Of a stretch of DNA of 64,000 nt, positions 45,578 to 57,536 are shown piece by piece. Source of the stretch: Rhodoferax lithotrophicus (GTDB taxonomy: Bacteria > Pseudomonadota > Gammaproteobacteria > Burkholderiales > Burkholderiaceae_C); contig NZ_AP024238.1 of NCBI RefSeq assembly GCF_019973615.1, positions 2,480,001 through 2,544,000 of the forward strand. Reading direction: 5' to 3'. Under the pieces are notes generated by a model. It had not been told where the DNA came from. It was given only the letters and a program-made list of their open reading frames with translations, and ran no database searches. Position 1 is the stretch's first letter, and each line of letters starts with the position of its first letter. Both the position numbers and the translations under genes were made by a program.

Positions 45578-45578
<1 letters not shown>
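45024..45578 (-). CDS. def: Peptide deformylase
   Basis: Def removes the formyl group from initiator methionine. The 184-residue metalloenzyme has the three family motifs: [19 protein letters not shown] with the cysteine ligand, and QHECDHLIG with the two histidines and catalytic Glu. It is a second, stand-alone def type (not next to fmt); it shares one base with the ligA stop and is likely co-transcribed with ligA. Map, which acts next on the same substrates, lies about 3 kb away. Confidence 0.95.
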
Positions 45579-48734
<3,156 letters not shown>

Positions 48735-48737
48735 GTC

Positions 48738-51700
48738 TTATTCCATCTTGGTCATTGAAAGGGCGGCATCCATATCCACCGCCACAATGCGGGAGACACC
48801 CTGCTCTTGCATGGTGACACCAATGAGTTGTTTGGCCATTTCCATGGCAATTTTGTTGTGGCTGATGAACAAAAACTGGGTGTCGGCACTCATGCTGGCC
48901 ACCAGTTTGGCATAACGCTCGGTGTTGGCATCATCCAGCGGCGCATCCACCTCGTCAAGCAGACAAAACGGGGCCGGGTTGAGCTGGAAGATGGCAAATA
49001 CCAGGGCAATCGCGGTCAGGGCTTTTTCGCCGCCGGAAAGCAAGGCGATGCTCTGGTTCTTTTTACCCGGCGGCTGGGCAATGACTTGCACGCCGGAGTC
49101 GAGGATTTCGTCCCCGGTGATGACCAGACGGGCATTGCCGCCACCAAACAGCTCCGGGAACATCTTGCCAAAGTGAGTGTTGACCTGGTTGAAGGTCCCC
49201 GAGAGCAAGTCCCTGGTTTCGTTGTCAATTTTTTTGATGGCATCTTCCAGTGTGGTCATGGCCTCCACCAGGTCGGTGCTTTGGGCATCCAGAAAGGTTT
49301 TGCGTTCACGCGCCGCGGTTAGCTCGTCCAGTGCAGCCAGGTTAACCGCGCCCAAGGCGGTGATTTCACGGTTCAGCCGGTCAATTTCACTTTGCAAGCC
49401 CAGCAGGCGCACCGCCCCATCGGCCACGGAGGCGGCCAGGGCCTCCAGATCAGCCTTGGCATCGGCCAGCATCTGGTGGTACTGGTCAAAGCCCAGGCGT
49501 GCCGCTTGCTCTTTGAGTTGGAATTCGGTGATGCGGGCGCGCAAGGGGTCGAGTTCGCGCTCAAGTTGCAGGCGGCGCTCATCGCTGGCACGCAGCTTGG
49601 CGGTCAGGTCGTCGTACTGGCTACGTTGGGCTCCCAGGTGTTTCTCGCGATCAAGCTTGGTGGCCAAAGCTTGCTGCAGACCACCTTGCGCTGCCGCATC
49701 ATTGAGGCGGGCCAGTTCATCATGGGCTCTTTGGGCTTCAGCGCTGACGCTGCTTGCTTGTTGCGCTGCTGTTTCTATAGCACGTGAGAGTTCTGCGCGG
49801 CGTGCCCCCAGACTGCGCAGGGCAAACGTGGCTTCCTGAGCCTGGCGTTCCAGGCCACGCTGTTGCTCACGGCATTCCGCCAGCTTGCGCTCGGACAGGA
49901 TCACCTGGTCGTCAAGCTGGGCATGGCGCTCCTGGGTGTCGGCGAGTTGCATGTCAAGCTCTTCAAAGCGAGCTTCAGCTTCAACCCGGCGCTCTTGCAG
50001 CTCACCCAGTTGGGCATCCACTTCCCCCAGATCACTGGCAATCTGCGCGCTGCGGCTGCGTGCCTGGTCGGCCAATTGGGTCAGGCGCAGGGTTTCCACC
50101 TGTAACTCATGGCTGCGTTTTTGCAACTCCGCCGCCTCACGACGCGCACTCACCAGCCGTTGCGACAGGTCGGCATAAGCGGCTTCGGCACGTACCAGAC
50201 GAGTGCGGGATTCTTCGGTGATGAGCACCTGGGCACGCTGTTGTTTCTCCAGGTTTTCAATCTCTTGCGCACGGGCCAGCAAGCCAGCCTGCTCGGAATC
50301 CTGGGCGTAAAAACTGACGCTGTGGCGGCCCACCGCATGGCCGGATTTCACGTAAATCAGCTCACCTGCCTGCAAGTGTTCACGGCTGGCCAGGGCCTCT
50401 TCCAGGCTGGCGGCAGTGAAGCAACCTTGCAGCCAGTCATCCAGCACGGCTTTCTGGCTGGTATCGTGCGTTTGGAGTAAATCGGCCAGACGCGGCAAGC
50501 CATGGCTGGCTGGCGCAACGGCAGCCGCAGGGGGGCTGTAAAACGCCAGTTTGGCCGGTGGCACATCTTGGGCAAACGCCCGCACCAGTTCCAGACGGCT
50601 GACTTCCAGGGCTCCCAGGCGCTCACGCAGGGCACCTTCCAGCGCGTTTTCCCAACCTTGTTCAATGTGCAGGCGGCTCCATAAACCTTGCAAATGATCC
50701 AGCCCGTGGCGCTGCAGCCAGGGTTGTAATTTGCCATCGGTTTTGACTTTGGCCTGCAGGGCTTTGAGCGCTTCCAGCCGGGCCGACAAGTCCGCCAACA
50801 GGGCGGACTCCGTGTTGACCAGAGCTTGCTGCTGGCGGCGCTGCTCATCCTGCTCCGGCAAGCTGTCTTGCAGATCGGCCAAGCGGGCTTGGGCCTCTTC
50901 GGCCGCCTCGGTGGCTTGGGTCAACTGGTCTTGCTGGTCGATCAGGCGCTGTTCATCGGGGGCTTTCAGGGTGTTGCGGTCTGCCAGCAGGCGCTCTCGA
51001 CGGGTGCCTAGCTGGCGGGTCTGATCGTCCATGCTGCGTTGTTCAGCCGCCAAAACCCCCAGATGTTGCTGCACCTGGGCCACACTGGCGCGTTGATCAG
51101 TCGCGGCACGCTGCGCTTTGCGCAAGGCTTCTTCCAGGTCGGGCAAGGCTTGTGCCTGTTCTTCAACCTGGGCTGAGAGCAATTCGGTTTTTTCTTCTCC
51201 CAACAGCTCGAGTTCGGCCAGGTTTTCAAGTTCAGCCAGGGCATCCTGACTGCGCGTTGACCATTGGTCGGATTGCTCCTTGAGGGTTTGTAAACGCAGC
51301 TCGACGCGCTGGCGACTTTCCACCACATAACGGATTTCGGCTTCCAGACGGCCGACTTCGGTGCTGGCTTCATACAACAGGCCTTGCGCCTGATTAACCT
51401 GGTCACCCGCCGCGTAATGGGCCTGGCGCACGGTTTCGAGTTCGGACTCGATGTGGCGCAGGTCGGCCATGCGGCTCTCCAGCGCATTGATGGCACCGAG
51501 GGATTCGTTGCGAATGCGGGCTTGATCAGCCTCGGCTTCAGCGCGTTTCAAAAACCAGAGCTGATGCTGTTTCAGGCTGACGGTGCTGTGGAGGGTGTTG
51601 TACTTTTGGGCAATCTCGGCCTGTTTCTCCAGCTTTTCAAGATTGGCATTGAGTTCACGCAGAATGTCTTCCACCCGGGTCAGGTTTTCACGGGTGTCGG

Positions 51701-52253
51701 TCAGGCGGTTTTCGGTCTCGCGGCGGCGCTCTTTGTATTTGGAGACACCAGCGGCTTCTTCCAGAAACAGGCGCAACTCTTCGGGCCGGCTTTCGATGAT
51801 GCGGCTGATGGTGCCCTGACCAATGATGGCGTAGGCGCGTGGCCCCAAGCCGGTGCCCAGAAACACGTCTTGCACATCGCGGCGGCGCACCGCCTGGTTG
51901 TTGATGAAGTAGCTGCTGTTGCCGTCACGGGTGAGGACACGTTTGACAGCAATCTCGCCAAACTGACTCCACTGACCACCCGCCCGATGGTCGTCGTTGT
52001 CAAACACCAGTTCCACACTGGCGCGACTGGCGGGTTTGCGGGTGGTGGTGCCGTTGAAAATCACATCTTGCATGGATTCACCACGCAGTTCTGATGCCTT
52101 GGACTCCCCCAACACCCAGCGTACCGCATCCATGATGTTGGACTTGCCACACCCGTTGGGCCCTACCACGCCTACCAGCTGACCTGGCAATAAAAAATTG
52201 GTCGGCTCAGCAAATGATTTGAACCCGGAAAGCTTGATGGAGTTGAGACGCAC
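48738..52253 (-). CDS. smc: Chromosome segregation protein SMC
   Basis: SMC is the condensin ATPase that compacts and segregates the chromosome with ScpA and ScpB. The 1171-residue product has the N-terminal Walker A (GPNGCGKSNIMDAVRWVLGE), long coiled-coil arms, a central hinge at about residues 520-640, and the C-terminal signature and Walker B (LLSGGEKALTAIALVF; LLDEVDAPLDDAN). The full length is typical. scpA/scpB are not in the window. It heads the smc-zipA-ligA-def series. Confidence 0.97.
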   Translation of the reverse strand: MRLNSIKLSGFKSFAEPTNFLLPGQLVGVVGPNGCGKSNIMDAVRWVLGESKASELRGESMQDVIFNGTTTRKPASRASVELVFDNDDHRAGGQWSQFGEIAVKRVLTRDGNSSYFINNQAVRRRDVQDVFLGTGLGPRAYAIIGQGTISRIIESRPEELRLFLEEAAGVSKYKERRRETENRLTDTRENLTRVEDILRELNANLEKLEKQAEIAQKYNTLHSTVSLKQHQLWFLKRAEAEADQARIRNESLGAINALESRMADLRHIESELETVRQAHYAAGDQVNQAQGLLYEASTEVGRLEAEIRYVVESRQRVELRLQTLKEQSDQWSTRSQDALAELENLAELELLGEEKTELLSAQVEEQAQALPDLEEALRKAQRAATDQRASVAQVQQHLGVLAAEQRSMDDQTRQLGTRRERLLADRNTLKAPDEQRLIDQQDQLTQATEAAEEAQARLADLQDSLPEQDEQRRQQQALVNTESALLADLSARLEALKALQAKVKTDGKLQPWLQRHGLDHLQGLWSRLHIEQGWENALEGALRERLGALEVSRLELVRAFAQDVPPAKLAFYSPPAAAVAPASHGLPRLADLLQTHDTSQKAVLDDWLQGCFTAASLEEALASREHLQAGELIYVKSGHAVGRHSVSFYAQDSEQAGLLARAQEIENLEKQQRAQVLITEESRTRLVRAEAAYADLSQRLVSARREAAELQKRSHELQVETLRLTQLADQARSRSAQIASDLGEVDAQLGELQERRVEAEARFEELDMQLADTQERHAQLDDQVILSERKLAECREQQRGLERQAQEATFALRSLGARRAELSRAIETAAQQASSVSAEAQRAHDELARLNDAAAQGGLQQALATKLDREKHLGAQRSQYDDLTAKLRASDERRLQLERELDPLRARITEFQLKEQAARLGFDQYHQMLADAKADLEALAASVADGAVRLLGLQSEIDRLNREITALGAVNLAALDELTAARERKTFLDAQSTDLVEAMTTLEDAIKKIDNETRDLLSGTFNQVNTHFGKMFPELFGGGNARLVITGDEILDSGVQVIAQPPGKKNQSIALLSGGEKALTAIALVFAIFQLNPAPFCLLDEVDAPLDDANTERYAKLVASMSADTQFLFISHNKIAMEMAKQLIGVTMQEQGVSRIVAVDMDAALSMTKME

Positions 52254-52637
52254 AGATGGCTAAAACAAAAACTGAAGATAACAAAAGGTGGCCAAATTTT
52301 GGACTTGGTCAAGCACTTGATGATAACTTGCGTCCTTTACATCCTGCGGTCATCGGGGGAAAACCTAAAGTCAGTCGAAAAAACACCGGTGCACACGGTC
52401 ATGTTGGGCCACCTAACCAGTCAACTTGGGCATCTTGGGTGCTGATCTGTATGCATCAGGTGGTCAGTTTGATAACCCGTGCGATCCCCAAACGTTTCAA
52501 CAACAATGGGCAAGATGAAGGCATATACAGGGGGTGTGTTCAATGACTTGGTTTTTCAAAAATTGGTCAAGGACAAGAAAACGAAAATCTGCCATGTATG
52601 CCAAAATTGGCAGCAATTTGTCACAGGAAAAATCACC
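52254..52637. other. Divergent intergenic region between smc and the sigma-54 activator
   Basis: These 384 bp are AT-rich compared with the flanks and should hold the promoters of both genes. An inverted pair CTGCCA/TGGCAG lies at about 52591-52614, close to the activator start, and could be an operator. A 96-codon frame at 52256-52546 has no family resemblance and I do not call it a gene. The activator's frame is open back to 52479, but the ribosome site favours 52638. Confidence 0.45.
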
Positions 52638-54035
52638 ATGAAACCCCTGCCAGAACTGATGTCCTTCGTGGAAGGTATGCCTGAGCCCCATATCCTGTTT
52701 GACACGCAGTACCGCATCCTGGCGGCCAATGCGGCTTATCGGCGGCAATTCAGCCCTGACCGCAGCGTGGTGGGACGCACGTGTTACGAGGTGTCGCACC
52801 GATTCAACACCCCCTGCGATCAGGCGGGCGAATCCTGTCCCTTGGTCCGTTCACGCGAATCCGGCCAACGTGAGCGTGTGCTGCATCTGCACCACACCTC
52901 CAAAGGCGAGGAATATGTCAATATTGAACTTGTGCCTCTTCTTGATGCCAGTGGCCAACAAGCTTTTTATGTGGAAAAAATGGAGCCTTTGCGTGTGGGA
53001 CAGGAACAGTCTGTAGCCCAAGGCCTGATTGGCCGCAGCCCGGCGTTTATGGACATGCTCAGTTTGGTGGCGCGAGTCGCCCCCTCCCAAGCTACGGTGC
53101 TGTTATTGGGCGAGTCCGGTACCGGCAAAGAATTGGTGGCGCGGGCGGTGCATGAAGCCAGCCAGCGTGCCGCCAAAGCGCTGGTTCCGGTGGACTGCTC
53201 CAGTCTGCCAGAGAACCTGTTTGAATCCGAGTTGTTTGGCCATGAACGTGGAGCCTTCACCGGAGCCAACACCGCACGCGGCGGACTGGTGGAAGCTGCC
53301 AGCGGCGGCACGCTGTTTCTGGACGAGGTGGGTGACATCCCCCTCACCATGCAGGTCAAGCTGCTTCGCCTGCTGGAAACCGGCACCTACCGGCGTGTGG
53401 GCAGCACCGAGCAACGCCATGCCGACATTCGGGTGGTGTCCGCCACCCACCGCGATCTGGATCAGATGGTGGCGCAAGGCAAGTTCCGGGAAGACCTGTA
53501 TTACCGCTTGAGCACCTTCCCCATCCATCTACCGGCGCTGCGCGAGCGCCGTGATGATGTAAGCCTGCTCTGCACCGCTTTACTGGCCCGTGTAGCGCCA
53601 CAACGCAAACTGTCTTTCAGCGCCAGTGCCTTGCAGCTGCTGCAAGCACAAAACTACCCCGGCAATGTGCGTGAATTACGCAACCTGCTGGAACGCTCTG
53701 CCCTGCTGTGTGATGGCAACACACTGGAAGCCAGTCATGTGATGCAAGCCCTGCAGTCCGGCCGACGCAGCAGCACAGCGATGGCCGCATCAACTCAGCC
53801 GACCCCGCTGTCTTCGAGCACCTTGTCTTTGCCCTCACCGGGCATCACCCACATGCCACAAACCCATTCAGACCCTACACCGGTGGCCACACCCGGTGCA
53901 CTGAACTCTGCCGCACTGGCTGCCCTGAGAAGCATGGTGCTGTCACACACCGGCAGCCGCGCTGAGCTTGCAATGCAACTGGGTATCAGCGAACGTTCGC
54001 TGTACCGCAAGCTGAAAGCACTCCAACTTGCCTAG
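52638..54035 (+). CDS. PAS-containing sigma-54 dependent transcriptional activator
   Basis: The 465-residue protein has an N-terminal PAS domain (about 5-130; [20 protein letters not shown]), an AAA+ domain (about 145-375; Walker A in [16 protein letters not shown], the sigma-54 loop in [15 protein letters not shown], Walker B in [13 protein letters not shown], and second-region arginines in [10 protein letters not shown]), a Ser/Pro-rich linker, and a C-terminal Fis-type helix-turn-helix ([20 protein letters not shown]). The PAS domain carries a cysteine pair, [13 protein letters not shown], which may bind a metal or sense redox state. ATG at 52638 has AGGA nine bases upstream. Targets are unknown; the neighbouring AhpD-like pair is a candidate. 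Confidence 0.92.
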   Translation: MKPLPELMSFVEGMPEPHILFDTQYRILAANAAYRRQFSPDRSVVGRTCYEVSHRFNTPCDQAGESCPLVRSRESGQRERVLHLHHTSKGEEYVNIELVPLLDASGQQAFYVEKMEPLRVGQEQSVAQGLIGRSPAFMDMLSLVARVAPSQATVLLLGESGTGKELVARAVHEASQRAAKALVPVDCSSLPENLFESELFGHERGAFTGANTARGGLVEAASGGTLFLDEVGDIPLTMQVKLLRLLETGTYRRVGSTEQRHADIRVVSATHRDLDQMVAQGKFREDLYYRLSTFPIHLPALRERRDDVSLLCTALLARVAPQRKLSFSASALQLLQAQNYPGNVRELRNLLERSALLCDGNTLEASHVMQALQSGRRSSTAMAASTQPTPLSSSTLSLPSPGITHMPQTHSDPTPVATPGALNSAALAALRSMVLSHTGSRAELAMQLGISERSLYRKLKALQLA

Positions 54036-54052
54036 CACCTAATAACTATAAA

Positions 54053-54100
54053 TTTAATAGCTACTAACGCTTGTAATACAAGCATCAGAGACCAGTTTTT
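54053..54100 (+). repeat. Dispersed palindromic element, intergenic copy between convergent genes
   Basis: The plus strand reads TTTAATAGCTACTAACGCTTG, slightly decayed, then CAAGCATCAGAGACC and a T-run. ACGCTTGTA and TACAAGC pair. It sits between the sigma-54 activator and the AhpD-like gene and may act as a terminator for the activator. Confidence 0.7.
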
Positions 54101-54107
54101 ATATAAA

Positions 54108-54455
54108 TCAAGCGGGAGTCATGGCATCAAACGCGGCCAGCGCTTCGGCTACCAGCATCAGCGCCGGGCCACCACCCATGTACACACACACGCCCATGGC
54201 TTCTTCCAGCTCAGCCCGGGTGCAACCCAGGCGATGCAATGCTTTGACATGGAAGGCAATGCAGCCCGCGCAGTGTTGCGTGACACCAATGGCCAAGGCA
54301 ATCAGTTCCTTGTTTTTGGCACTGACCACACCCTCGGCCATCGCGGACTTGGCCATTTGGCCAAATCCCAGCATGGTTTCACTTTGTGACTTGCGAAAAG
54401 GCCCCAGGTTGTCGTTGATGCTTTTCATCAAACCAATGGAATCAAACGAACTCAT
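54108..54455 (-). CDS. AhpD-like carboxymuconolactone decarboxylase family protein
   Basis: This 115-residue cytosolic protein belongs to the AhpD/CMD fold family. The redox motif QHCAGCIAFHVKALH (CxxC followed by His) is that of the AhpD-type alkylhydroperoxidases, which use the cysteine pair for peroxide reduction. The ATG at 54455 follows GGAGGAAAG. It is downstream of and probably co-transcribed with the secreted protein gene. True decarboxylases of the family lack the CxxC, so a redox role is favoured. Confidence 0.88.
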   Translation of the reverse strand: MSSFDSIGLMKSINDNLGPFRKSQSETMLGFGQMAKSAMAEGVVSAKNKELIALAIGVTQHCAGCIAFHVKALHRLGCTRAELEEAMGVCVYMGGGPALMLVAEALAAFDAMTPA

Positions 54456-54477
54456 ATAACTTTCCTCCAATAAAAAA

Positions 54478-54822
54478 TTAACCAAATTTGGCAAACATCT
54501 TGCTGTACGAGCCCTTCAGCTTGCTGGTGGCTTCGTTGACAGCGCTCATATCCTGATTCAGCAGCGTGGCTTCCAGGCTGCTGACGGATTGGTTCACGGC
54601 TTTGAGCAAGCCATTAAATTCGGGGTTGTTCTTCGGTTCGGCAGGCGCTTGTTGTGCCTCATCCTGAGAATGACCATGGGTCTTGTAAAGCACCATGCGA
54701 TACGGCGCATTGGCAGCCAGCATGAGATCCGTCACCGGACTGGCGGCGGGTGCCCCAACACCGAATAAAAGGGCCACGGCTAAAGATGCCGTTTTAAAAC
54801 CGGGTGTTAGAGGTCGTGACAT
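54478..54822 (-). CDS. Small secreted hypothetical protein
   Basis: The 114-residue product has a signal peptide (basic MSRPLTPGFK, hydrophobic core, cleavage probably after APAAS) and a mature helical part of about 85 residues with a Pro/Glu/Gln-rich stretch in the middle. The C-terminal half (SVSSLEATLLNQDMSAVNEA) resembles a four-helix-bundle style such as cytochrome c', but no CxxCH haem site is present. I do not recognise a family. It precedes the AhpD-like gene by 22 bases. Confidence 0.7.
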   Translation of the reverse strand: MSRPLTPGFKTASLAVALLFGVGAPAASPVTDLMLAANAPYRMVLYKTHGHSQDEAQQAPAEPKNNPEFNGLLKAVNQSVSSLEATLLNQDMSAVNEATSKLKGSYSKMFAKFG

Positions 54823-55231
54823 GGTGAATTTTCTTCAGGAATTGAAAGAGCTTGAGTGTGCTGGTCCGAAGTCAATAGTCAATAAGCATTAACTGAAGTA
54901 TTGTAAATACAAGCTCAAAACCTCCCTCAAGAGGGTTACAAATGCTATTTAATAAAGAGCTACTTAGGCAATATCTACAAGCTCTACAGGTTGTTTTTTC
55001 AAAAATAAACTAACACCTGCTACGTGGCCGCAGCCCATGCAAAGAAGCAAAGGCAGAAACAAGCTTGTCAATGCACCCCTGTTCTGCGTTTATCACGGCG
55101 TTTTGTGTCAGCCACGACACAAAGCCAACACGCTTGGTTTACCCCCTCCACTCAAAAATGGGCAGATCGCAAATCGTTTCATGAGCGAATGCGTTTTTTT
55201 TTACTCCATCATGAAATCGAAAGGAAAAATC
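54823..55231. other. Divergent intergenic region before the EF-hand gene
   Basis: This 409 bp region is AT-rich. It holds an inverted repeat TTTGTGTC/GACACAAA (55102-55109 and 55116-55123, six-base loop) that could be an operator, and a GG-N10-GC arrangement on the minus strand (GG at 54925-54926, GC at 54913-54914) that loosely fits a sigma-54 promoter for the secreted/AhpD-like pair. Neither is certain, and no gene is seen. Confidence 0.4.
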
Positions 55232-56179
55232 ATGAGTTCCATCAGCGGGGTAAGTGGCTCAGGCGATGCCTGGGCCAGCATGAAAGCCCAACGAAGTCAG
55301 ATGCAAGTCAAAATGTTTGCCAAAGTGGATACCAACAGCAGCGGCAGTGTTGACAAAACCGAGCTTGACAAGCTGCTTAGCGACGTAGCCAGCAAAACCG
55401 GTGTAACCAACAGCAGTAGCTCTGAAGAGCTGTTTGCCAAGATGGACACCAACAGCGATGGCAGCCTGTCCAGCGACGAGCTGGGCAAAGGCCTGAAAAG
55501 CATCATGCCTCCACCACCAACCACCATGGAATTTGCCCAATCACGCAGTGACAGCAACAGCTCAGCCAGCAGCAACAGTGCGGCGAGCGACGATCTGTTT
55601 GGCAAAGTCGACACCGACGGAAATGGCTCCCTGAGTGAAACCGAGATGACCACACTTATGGACAAGATGGGCATGAACTTCAGCAGCGACAGCTTTGCCA
55701 AAATTGACAGTAACAGTGACGGCAGCCTGAGCACAACTGAATTCGAGTCGGCGCGGCCTCAGGGCGCTGCCGCACCTCAAGGCAGCGGTGGGCCACAGGC
55801 TGCGGGTGGCATGCCACCACCGCCACCACCTGGAGGCTCTGGTGGTGGCGGTGGTGCGGCCAGCAGCAGTACCACCTATGACCCGCTGGACACCAATCAG
55901 GACGGCACGGTCTCTCTGGCTGAACGACTGGCGGGCAGCACCTCCAGCGCGTCAACCAATGCGGTGGACACCTTGCTCAAAACCATGGACACCAACAACG
56001 ACCAGCAGATCAGCGAAGCCGAGACTGGTGCCTTCATGGACAAGCTGTCAGCACAACTGGAATCCGGCACAAGCACGGACGGCATAGATCTGGCAGAACT
56101 GGTCACCAAGGCCTATGAGCAAATCGCCAATGCCGCAACGCAGCCATCCACCGGTACAACACTGAGTGCCATGGCTTGA
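55232..56179 (+). CDS. EF-hand calcium-binding protein with six EF-hand loops
   Basis: The 315-residue protein carries six canonical EF-hand loops: DTNSSGSVDKTE, DTNSDGSLSSDE, DTDGNGSLSETE, DSNSDGSLSTTE, DTNQDGTVSLAE, and DTNNDQQISEAE. The first four form two pairs; a linker rich in Pro and Gly (PPPPPPGGSGGGGG) separates the last pair. There is no Sec signal. The N-terminus (MSSISGVSGSGDAW) resembles bacterial EF-hand proteins of the XopAW-like group, as I recall them. The ATG follows AAAGGA at seven bases. It lies beside remains of a type I secretion locus, which may be coincidental. Function is unknown beyond Ca2+ binding. Confidence 0.88.
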   Translation: MSSISGVSGSGDAWASMKAQRSQMQVKMFAKVDTNSSGSVDKTELDKLLSDVASKTGVTNSSSSEELFAKMDTNSDGSLSSDELGKGLKSIMPPPPTTMEFAQSRSDSNSSASSNSAASDDLFGKVDTDGNGSLSETEMTTLMDKMGMNFSSDSFAKIDSNSDGSLSTTEFESARPQGAAAPQGSGGPQAAGGMPPPPPPGGSGGGGGAASSSTTYDPLDTNQDGTVSLAERLAGSTSSASTNAVDTLLKTMDTNNDQQISEAETGAFMDKLSAQLESGTSTDGIDLAELVTKAYEQIANAATQPSTGTTLSAMA

Positions 56180-56549
56180 ATAAACCTTGCAAAGGTGGTG
56201 CACTCAACGCTCCCGCGCAGACTCTTGCGCCACCTATATTCGGTGCTGCGCATGGGCATGACGAGTTCGCCGACCTTGGCTCCAGTCGCGGGATCGTCCA
56301 CTGTGCATTTGAATAGAGTGCCGCTGAAGCCGGTGGTGGTGTTGGGCTTTTGGGCGACTACTTGCCAGTGGGCTAGGAATTTGTCGGCTTGGGGATCGGT
56401 GAATTTGCTGTTGTGGTTGTTGCCTTCTTTGAGGGCTGTTTTTAAATCCAATTTGAGTTGTCCTGTCGCCTCATCTTGTACCAGGAAGGCTTCCGCTGCC
56501 ATTTGCAAGTCAGCGTACTTCAGTAGTTCTGCTGTTGTGGTGTTGCTAT
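56113..56549 (-). pseudogene. N-terminal remnant of a large RTX-type secreted protein, start codon lost
   Basis: Translated in frame from 56550, this reads NSNTTTAELLKYADLQMAAE and on to GELVMPMRSTEY, which I recognise as the N-terminal region of large, probably type I secreted, lipase-like RTX proteins of Comamonadaceae. After about 56235 the similarity stops and an unrelated tail runs to 56113, overlapping the EF-hand gene end. At the expected start the sequence is AGGAG, six A, then ATAGC, where ATGAGC would be expected: one missing G removes the start codon. Both ends are therefore broken. An internal ATG at 56508 could still give 131 residues. Confidence 0.65.
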
Positions 56550-56563
56550 TTTTTTCTCCTAAA

Positions 56564-57460
56564 TTACTTGGATGGTTTCAAAACTTTTTCTACGAAATCG
56601 AGGGATTGCCCAGCTTGTGCTGATGACCCTGGGCCAGGCACACGTCGCAATCGGTTCCTATTGAAATCTGGGCATGCGTTGTCTGCAGCAAACAGCCACG
56701 GTGACCGCCCTCCAGCCTGGCTACCTTGAGCCCAGTCCACCATATAGCCAATGCGTTCGGCAATCACTTCATTGGTTTGCAGATCGACCACTTTGAGTGA
56801 GCTGCCAGCAATCCAGTACTCGCGCTCTTCGAGGGTGGAGATGTCGTCGTAGGTCACGCCATAGCGAGGTTGTTTGCCAGGAGCTAGCGTTCTGTCCATC
56901 ACAAACCGCTTGTAGTCCGCCGAATAGCTGCTATCGGTCAAACTAGGTTGGTCAATGCGACCCGTGTATCGATATCGCTGTCCGTCTTTAGGCTCAACGG
57001 CTTCGACAAAGGCGTAGCCTTCTCGCGGAGGGAAACCAGGCCCCTGCGTAATAGAACTTTGATGATGGAAACCTCGTAAAAAATTGAGCAGGTACATTTC
57101 GCCACCCGAATCGTGCCCATACGGATCATCCAACTTAAACTGATCCCCAAAGTTAATGTCACCGGGGCGGATCTTCATCAAGTAGATGCCCTCCACGTTC
57201 TCCACGGTCTTGTAGATTTTTTCTCCCGCCGTCTTGCAGCGTTCAGCAAACATTGCTTTGGCCCCTGCTAGCTTCGCCTTGCGGTAGATTCCCGGTGATG
57301 CAAGCACTCCGAACACCACCACGATCAGCCCAGACATCAGCAACTGGTGTTGCCAGGTCTTCCCTTTCCACACGGCTATGCACACGCCAATCAGTGCCAG
57401 CAGCACATACAGGTTGCCTGCGGCGGCAATCAGCACGTCAATGATGGATAGCGTCAGCAT
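56564..57460 (-). CDS. Hypothetical membrane protein associated with an RTX effector remnant
   Basis: The 298-residue protein has two N-terminal membrane helices (about 5-30 and 37-58; LLMSGLIVVVFGVLASPGIY) and a soluble domain of about 230 residues, including DDISTLEEREYWIAGSSLKV. I recognise no enzyme motif. It ends just four bases before the ribosome site of the RTX remnant, so it was probably translated with that gene. By position it could have been an accessory or self-protection protein for the effector. The reading frame itself looks intact. Confidence 0.7.
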   Translation of the reverse strand: MLTLSIIDVLIAAAGNLYVLLALIGVCIAVWKGKTWQHQLLMSGLIVVVFGVLASPGIYRKAKLAGAKAMFAERCKTAGEKIYKTVENVEGIYLMKIRPGDINFGDQFKLDDPYGHDSGGEMYLLNFLRGFHHQSSITQGPGFPPREGYAFVEAVEPKDGQRYRYTGRIDQPSLTDSSYSADYKRFVMDRTLAPGKQPRYGVTYDDISTLEEREYWIAGSSLKVVDLQTNEVIAERIGYMVDWAQGSQAGGRSPWLFAADNACPDFNRNRLRRVPGPGSSAQAGQSLDFVEKVLKPSK

Positions 57461-57493
57461 GTTGGCACTTCCTTTGCAGTCACATACAAAAAT

Positions 57494-57536
57494 GACCTGT
57501 ACATCAGGTTGAATGTGCTCAGGCAGCTATTTTTTT
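57494..57536 (-). repeat. Dispersed palindromic element at the 3' end of the broken exporter gene
   Basis: The minus strand reads ATAGCTGCCTGAGC, then ACATTCAACCTGATG and TACAGGTC, aligning well with the second purL copy. It supplies the TGA stop codon of the truncated exporter (AAAATAGCTGCCTGA). Confidence 0.6.

Noticed and set aside
52256..52546. 96-codon reading frame upstream of the sigma-54 activator.
   Set aside because: It starts within a few bases of the divergent smc start, has no similarity I recognise, and its composition does not resemble local genes.
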